This document shows, piece by piece, positions 57,721 to 64,000 of a DNA stretch of 64,000 bases. The number at the start of each line of letters is the position of its first letter. The stretch's first letter is position 1. Source of the stretch: Imbricaverruca yamaguchii (taxonomy: Eukaryota; Arthropoda; Thecostraca; Neoverrucidae); assembly GCA_034440575.1 (NCBI GenBank), contig JAOTOL010001219.1, forward strand, positions 310,001-374,000, given 5' to 3'. The position numbers were made by a program, and so were the translations under genes. The notes beneath the pieces were generated by a model that saw only the letters and a program-made list of their open reading frames with translations, ran no database searches and was not told where the DNA came from.

Positions 57721-58770
57721 CTGTGGCTGGTATGGCGACTCGCTTGAAAAAAAGAATCGATACATTAAAGTCGATGTATTAGTTCCCTTCTTCCCACATT
57801 TCTCCTGATTAAGAAATCCAGAGACACACTGAGCTTTCATGCACCTCATCTGTTTGGTTAAATAAGCTCTCCGACTGGCTACCGAGCCGTGACCCTACCT
57901 AGGTGCCCGCATTTTTTACCCCTTGCCTTTTTCTTCTATGTATGTGCTTTAGAGCTCCGGCCAATGTTTGTTAGGGGGCCGGAACACGTTTGAGACCCGG
58001 ATCTTTTGATAGCTTTGTTGTTTCTCATATACGGATAGTTTTTTAAGGTATCGGCGCGCTTTCGAAAAGGTTTCTTTCGAAGTTATATTTGTTGCCCGGT
58101 ATCTATGCTCCTTGTTCACGACCAATTCCCTTTTTGAGGCCCCGTGCAGTCTCATGACACTGGTGTCCCTTGAGGGCTTCCGTTATGCTTTTATTTAGTG
58201 CTTCCGGTTTGTTTATTTCGAGCTGCAGAGCATATTTGAAGGACCTGTCGCTTTTTGCGAAACTCGGTATGCCTTGGATTACCGACCTTGATTTTTGGGA
58301 TTACCGACGGAATGTTGAAAATTATTGGTAGTGCAGGCTCAGCGTGACTTTCAGGGGTTCCTGCCCGACCGTTTGTGGCCTTCGTCGTTATTTTCTTTAT
58401 CACCAGTACGACTCTTTTGAGCCCCAGCCTGGTGTTCAGGGGGCCAGGTGGGAACTTTTGAGGTCCCAGTGTCCTTTTGAGAAGCCCGTGCGCGACTATT
58501 TTGACCCGATGTGATTTTTCCGGGTCCCGGTGCGATTATTTGGGGTTCGTGTCCCACCTGTCGCTACTCTTCGCCCGCGGCCAATGGCGTAAGAGATTGG
58601 CGACGATACATGACTCAACGGTCGACGTGTCGTAAAACCAATATTCAACCAACCAACCAGCGATTTTTGGGGTCTAACGAGACTTTTAGAGAGACTAGCG
58701 CATTTTTTCCGGAGCTCTACGCGATTCTTGGGGGCCCACAACCTGTCACGGGGCAACAGCCCACAATGGC
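57721..58770. repeat. degenerate ~30-bp repeat region
   Basis: From about 57950, diverged units of the type TTTTGAGGCCCCGTGCG/CGATTATTTGGGG recur every 28-32 bp. A short insertion ending CAACCAACCAACCAG lies at about 58560-58660. No gene was recognised. Confidence 0.5.
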
Positions 58771-59001
58771 CCTTTCCCACTCGACACACCACTGTGTCAT
58801 GCAATTCTGCAACATAAGCATCCAGGAATAGCTCACCTGTTGCATCACTCACACGTGATTTCAACTCCTAAGTTCTCCAGACAGTTTGAGGAAAGCCAAA
58901 CATCTGCTACATGGATAGGCAAGGATAGACTATTAGGCAACAGGGACATAATGGAATTAAGGCCATAGTACTTTTGCTGCAATATATACCTTCCTCCACA
59001 G

Positions 59002-59128
59002 GGTCAGTTGGAGATGGGTGCGCTCCTGAAGTTTGGTCAGGGTTGGACTTGGAGATGGATGGAGCGGCACTCGGAAGGACATAACATATGGTTCAATGGA
59101 CTTCTTTCTGTTTACATTTACAACGCAG
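59002..59128 (+). CDS. candidate orphan exon
   Basis: Bounded by CCTTCCTCCACAG and the donor GCAG|GTAATG, this 127-nt stretch has one open frame: GQLEMGALLKFGQGWTWRWM, then ERHSEGHNIWFNGLLSVYIY and NAG. Tryptophan-rich and otherwise unrecognised. No neighbouring exon was found, so support rests only on splice signals and the open frame. Confidence 0.25.
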
Positions 59129-60805
59129 GTAATGAAGTAACACTTTCATTAATGGACTTCTATGGTGTCCTGAGTGAGCAATAGAATCGAGATGGTTCTT
59201 GTGATATACGTTATAAAAGTAAGGTCTTGATGTAGCTTTTAGACACCAGTGGGAATGGTATGAATTCACTCATAAGTGAATCAATACCACAGCCTAATAA
59301 CCATAACCAACATAATGCAATCTAGCATATCACAACCTCCCTCTGGAGAAAAAAATCGCAAAAAATAAATGGCAAAAATTGTAAGCAGTATATTTTCCGA
59401 TAATTTTCCCAAATATAAAAACCGAACCCAGCCTAACCTAACCTAACGTCAGCTGCTTTTAAAGTAAACATTTCCGTTTCTTGTAATTCTTGAGACCAAA
59501 ATTTCCTCCTTAAAAAACTACACTAGTCTACCCTAACCAAACTGGTATTATTGTGCTTTAAGGTGACAACAAGACAAGTTTTTACACCCAATTGCCTCCA
59601 AACAGGAAAGAAATGGGTTTGGTTCGGTTATGTTAGGTTAGTTTAGTTTTTTTTAATTTGAAATGCTTTCAAAAGTTTCCAAAAATGCTTTCCCCAAAAT
59701 ACAACTTATTTCGTAAATTTGCCATTTTTGGTGATTTTTTGCTTTGCTGAATCTTTCTTCAGAATACCATGCTAATGAAGGTGACTAAGATGATGAGACA
59801 ACTCATTTTATGTGCAAATGAATACCTTTCATGTTGTGAGCAAAATTATGTCAAAAAGGGCTTTCAGTTAGGTAATATAGCATGAAAAAGAAGGTGTAAA
59901 AAATGCCTAACCAATCTAGCAAAACCTACCTTTTGAGAAAAAAGTCAGGCACTTTGTTTTCTGAAAATGCTCACTATTAGAAATGAAACCTAACCCAGCG
60001 TATCCTAACCAAACCTAACATACGCTGTTTCTGAAGAAAAAAACGTTCCTTTCGTAAAAATGTTTGTGTATTTACAAAACACTTTTTGGTATTATTAGGG
60101 GGAAGGGGTGGGGTGAAGGAGGCCAAAATACAACAAGGCAATGGGCAGGCCCAGATTTATTGGGGGAACACACTCTATGGGGTCCCATGTTAGGGCTTGA
60201 AATCATTGGCGGGAGCAAAGTTAACATTGATGTGGCATTTGTCCCCTCGAAAGTATATAAAGCAACACCCCTACCTGAGCGTCAGCCTACGCCCTGCAGG
60301 ATGGTCGTGCGGATTCAGGGATATGTCCCCATGGAACCTGCGCACATCCGGGAAGACTCGAGTATTCCCCTTCATATTTGTGAACCAGAAGCAACCTTCA
60401 GTGTGTTCAAGTACACGCCCATCCCTGCTAAACGGATTTTCGTTTAACACCTTCAGATATTTTTGCAGGGTGCACCTCCTAAAAAATGGCACCCCCTGAC
60501 AAATACTCTGCCATGACAATTCCTGGAACCCACCCCGATTAGGATATAGGGTGCACACGAAGTACACGTATGCTGTCAACTACAAGCATTTCCAGCGTTA
60601 CTTCGCAAGCGTGTATGGGTCATGATTCCATGCCGAATGCCGACACATGCCGAATGCCGCAAAATGTTGGCAAAACGATGATAGAAGTTAGACATTAAAA
60701 GCACAAGTACAATATTTTGCAATATTTTTCGCCATTTCTATTTGCCCATCATGAACCCAGCATTATTACACTACTTATTATCAAAATCTATCCATAACTT
60801 TTCAT
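59129..60805. other. no gene; short CCTAA-containing dispersed repeats
   Basis: Two related segments (about 59385-59490 and 59935-60060) share AACCYAACCCAGC..CCTAACC and a following CGTTCCTTTCGT/TTTCCGTTTCTTG-like stretch, with an inverted GGTTCGGTTATGTTAGGTTA at 59621-59640. An open frame at 60064-60447 has no recognisable domain. Confidence 0.45.
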
Positions 60806-60829
60806 CTTGCCTCATTGCCTCATCACTGC

Positions 60830-61285
60830 CGCTGCCTCATTGGGGACCGTTGCCGAAGCGTCACTGGGCACCGACGCAGCCCGCTGCCTCGTCGCTGACC
60901 TGGCGCCGCATCGTCGGGGACCACTGCCGCCGCCTCATTGGGGACCGTTGCCGAAGCGTCACTGGGCACCGACGCAGCCCGCTGCCTCGTCGCTGACCTG
61001 GCGCCGCATCGTCGGGGACCACTGCCGCCGCCTCATTGGGGACCGTTGCCGAAGCGTCACTGGGCACCGACGCAGCCGTCATCTCGTCGGGGACCGTTGC
61101 CGCCGCCTCGTTGGGGACCGACGCATCCGCCGCCTTATTGGGGACCTACGGTACCGCCTCGCTCAGAACTTCCCCCACCACCACCGCCTTGTGGGGGACC
61201 TCCACCGCCGCCTATTTGTGGACCGCCCAGCTTCCTCATCGGGGACCGCCGCTGCCGCCTCGTCGGGGAGTGGCTTTTCCACCGT
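60830..61285. repeat. 98-bp tandem repeat, with ~20-bp subrepeats
   Basis: Nearly identical copies start TCATTGGGGACCGTTGCCGA at 60837, 60935 and 61033. Shorter GGGGACCGTTGCCGCCGCCT-like units continue to about 61285. Confidence 0.93.
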
Positions 61286-61599
61286 GCGGGGTGCAATCAC
61301 TGAAAAACCCATTGAGCAGGAATACACCAAATCTTCGAACAACGTTTTTCGGTCCGCTCTACTCGTAAGGAAAATGAGAATGAAAGAAAATCTAGAACTA
61401 AAAATTGTGAAATTAAATAAAAGAAGGGAATGATATTTTTGAGTGGGCAAAAATGTTAGGGTCATGGTTGATTTCGACTTCCATTTATTTCAATTTTTAA
61501 TCAAATATCTCCCAAAATGAACTCCCAAGAGTTAGAAACATGATGTTGATCATGAAAACCTAGGCCCCCTGGCCTCGTGATGCCACTTTTTTTTTTTTT

Positions 61600-61705
61600 T
61601 TTGGGGGGAATTTCGGTGGTGTCTTCTGGCCCCACTCGTGCGCTTTCCGATGACACCTCTCGTTTTCATATGACGCTTAGTTTAGAGATTGGAGCACAGG
61701 TTGTA
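61600..61705 (+). mobile_element. dispersed repeat, second copy
   Basis: Matches the reverse complement of about 4095-4210 over roughly 100 bp, including GCGCTTTCCGATGACACC and ACGCTTAGTTTAGA. It follows a T15/G6 homopolymer. Confidence 0.6.
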
Positions 61706-61744
61706 TCAACCTCCGAGACAAGGCGTGAGAATATGACCGGAAAG

Positions 61745-61893
61745 ACGGTGGTGGCGTTGGAGGTGGCGGCGGGGGTGGCGGTGGTGGCGGTGGTAGCGGT
61801 GGCGGCGGTGACGACGGTGGTGGCGGTGGTAGCGGTGATGGTGGCGATGGCGGAGGTAGCGGTGGCGGCGGTGGTGGCTGTGGCGGTGGTGGC

Positions 61894-61931
<38 letters not shown>

Positions 61932-61946
61932 TGGCGGTGGGGGTGG

Positions 61947-61983
<37 letters not shown>

Positions 61984-62160
61984 AGCGGTGGTGGCGGTGG
62001 CAGTGGTGGCGGTGGTGGCGGTGGCGGCGGTGGCGACGGTGGTGGCGGTGGTGGCAGTGGCGACGGTGGTGGCGGTGGTGGCGGTGGCAGTGGTGGCGGT
62101 GGTGGTGGCGGCGGCGTCGGCGGCTGCGGCGGCGGCGGCGGTGGCGGCGGTGGCGTCGAT
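61745..62160. repeat. (GGTGGC)n-type low-complexity tract
   Basis: Irregular GGTGGCGGT repeat that encodes poly-Gly, Val/Ala or Ala/Thr depending on frame. The alternating open frames on both strands are artefacts. Confidence 0.93.
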
Positions 62161-62329
62161 CCCGTGGGCTCTGTCGCTGGTGCTGCCAGTGCCGCTTGTG
62201 CCGGAGCCCGTGTCGCCGCAGCTAGTGCTGGTACCGTTACCTACCGGGCTCGCATCATAACAGCAGATCACTTCCTTGACGAAATATATATCTCTAGTAC
62301 TGCGAAGAGGAAGCATTCTGTCTCCTATC

Positions 62330-63530
62330 ATGCTTACGACTGGGGTATCTCCAGGGCCCTTGAAGATGGTAGAAAGCTATGTAGGTATCTTCCCATACGT
62401 GAATTGTTAGGAAATGCCGTGAAGAGGACCTGTTGCTTCACCAGTGTGTAACGGAACCTACCAGGCTTGGACCATGTATTCTCGGATTTAAGTGACTTAG
62501 TTCAAGACTTGTCTGTAGGAGAAACTCTTGGAAGAACTGACTATAGCATAGTTAGGTTTAAGGCACATGTAGTGGGAACTATGAAGGATAATTTGGTAAA
62601 GGTTCCAAATTTCAACAGAGCAGACTTTTACTGCATGAGAGCGGCTTTAAGTGTCATAAGATGGGAAGAAGAATTCTTCAATTTAATTGCATGTGAAATG
62701 TGGGAAAAGTTCAAGTAGGAAAGCCAGCATGGCTTACACCAGACTTGATTGATCTGGAAGGAAACAGATTGATTCAAGATACTCAGCATGGGTTTAGAAA
62801 AGGGCGATCGTGTCTCACAAATCTCGTGGACTTTTTTAACTTCGCTACAGAACAATTTGATCAGGGAAATCAGGTTGATGTAGCTTATCTCTGAGGTCTG
62901 ACAAAGTAGGCCATAAACGGTTAATGATGCAGCTTGAAGTCCATGGTATTGCAGGTAGCATCTTAAAATGGATAGAGATGTGACTTCCATATAGACAGCA
63001 AAGAGTGATGCTAAATGGCACAAAATCATTATGGCAAAATATTCTTAGTAGAGTCCCTCAGGGGTCAGTACTGGGGCCACTACTGTTCATTATATTTGTA
63101 AATAACATTGAAAGTGACCTAAGCAGTAAGGTTTTGAAACTTGCGGATGATTTGAAGGTCTTTAGGGAAATAACAGGTTATGATGAGCATGCCTCGCTGC
63201 AGAAAGACTTAGATGAACTTGCGAAGTGGTCCGAAGAATGGCAAAGGAAATCGAATTTGATAAGTGGAAAATCATGCATACACGTAGGCAGTATATGAAG
63301 GCTCCATGTTTGATGGGTTACCAGGTGACTCAACAGGAGAAGGACTTAGGTGTTATTCTAAACACCTGACATATGAGGAAAGATTGAAGAAGTTGAATAT
63401 GTTTTCACTTAGATATAGAAGGCTGAGAGGAGATCTCATCGAGGTCTTTACATTTGTCCAGGGCCAGGAGAAGGGATATCTCGGGGAAATAGGGAAATCT
63501 AATACTCGGGGAAAGAGGGAGTATTAGAAA
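62330..63530 (+). mobile_element. CR1-like LINE fragment with endonuclease end and reverse transcriptase
   Basis: The most complete of three copies. It begins in the endonuclease end (REEDLLLHQCVTEPTRLG, then VQDLSVGETLGRTDYSIVRF), continues through ACEMWEKFK and the reverse transcriptase: QHGFRKGRSCLTNLVDFFNF, VPQGSVLGPLLFIIFVNNIE and KVLKLADDLKVF, with the catalytic Ala-Asp-Asp present. After VTQQEKDLGVIL an internal deletion joins directly to YEERLKKLNMFSLRYRRLRG. Frameshifts are frequent and the end after GQEKGYLGE is lost. Inactive. Confidence 0.9.
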
Positions 63531-64000
63531 CACGTGTTAGGTCAAATCCATTTGATTCGCCCTTTCCAATGACCTAGGTCGGCACGACATTGATCATGCA
63601 TGTGCATCATGCATGTGCATGCGACCAATTGAATACAAATATTGCTTACTTAGAGGTGACCGTCTCGCATTTTGCCACCAAATGTTTTTGAATGCCTTGC
63701 TGTCTGCACTTGCCATGATTATGCCCAGGCTCTTGCAAAGTTCTGTCGCCTCAGCCCACTTCATCGTTCGGGTGGAGTGCAAACCTTGAGATGGCATCCT
63801 AACAAATAATATCTGAAAGTACACAAATATTTTCACGATTGTTTCGAAGTAGCATGCATGAATGTATTACGTTGTGTTCAACACAGGTCTATGGCATACT
63901 TTGCCAGATGAGAGCAGGGCGCAGTCCAGCAATAATTTATTTGAGGGGAGGGCCGGTCCAGTCGACCGGATCAGCCTGGATGTATGATGACGTCACCGTT
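63531..64000. other. right end: no gene established
   Basis: A minus-strand open frame (63836-63594) contains KWAEATELCKSLGIIMASAD then KAFKNIWWQNARRSP, faintly like a Myb/SANT-type helix region, but too short and isolated to call. The rest is unremarkable. Confidence 0.25.

Noticed and set aside
61666..62331. Ala/Thr- or Val-rich proteins across the GGTGGC tract
   Set aside because: Low-complexity translation that depends entirely on frame. No domain or splice support.
63594..63836. Myb/SANT-like protein on the minus strand
   Set aside because: Resemblance is limited to a short helix-like stretch. Too short and isolated to call a gene.

Overview
This window looks like nuclear DNA of an invertebrate animal, probably an arthropod. 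The evidence is spliced exons of calcium/calmodulin-dependent kinase II (CaMKII) with an insect-like hub sequence, animal-type transposons (mariner, CR1-like LINEs, tRNA-derived SINEs), CpG-rich promoter DNA and a very heavy load of minisatellites. There are no bacterial operons, ribosome-binding sites or CRISPR arrays. Most long open frames are shadows of tandem arrays and are not genes.

Layout. 1-1.9 kb: mariner transposase pseudogene, split by an insertion of about 0.8 kb. 3.4-7.3 kb: simple and degenerate repeats. 7.5-10.15 kb: CpG-rich promoter with three E-boxes, then a gene for a protein with three FLYWCH zinc fingers whose stop codon lies in a 35-bp minisatellite. 10.1-25.2 kb: a run of minisatellites (35, 64, 74, ~43, 32, 28 and 34 bp units) with a 5'-truncated LINE at 13.6-16.2 kb. 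25.7-42.36 kb: 3' part of a CaMKII gene on the plus strand, with a likely linker exon (25734-25817) and four hub exons (32495-32570, 37070-37164, 38250-38364, 42247-42355). All splice phases fit and the frame ends in a stop. 42.4-64 kb: more minisatellites and satellites, SINEs with target-site duplications, CR1-like fragments, an unrecognised terminal exon (47513-47853) and a second, weaker orphan exon (59002-59128).

The most unusual feature is how the CaMKII introns are built. Intron 32571-37069 begins with about 125 copies of a 33-bp unit, and nearly every unit repeats the authentic 5' splice site (ACAC|GTGAGT). Intron 37165-38249 carries about 19 copies of a 31-bp unit containing a tRNA-type A box. 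Intron 38365-42246 is about 3.4 kb of a 36-bp unit with higher-order structure. The kinase exons are not in the window and would lie beyond its left edge or among the repeats at left.
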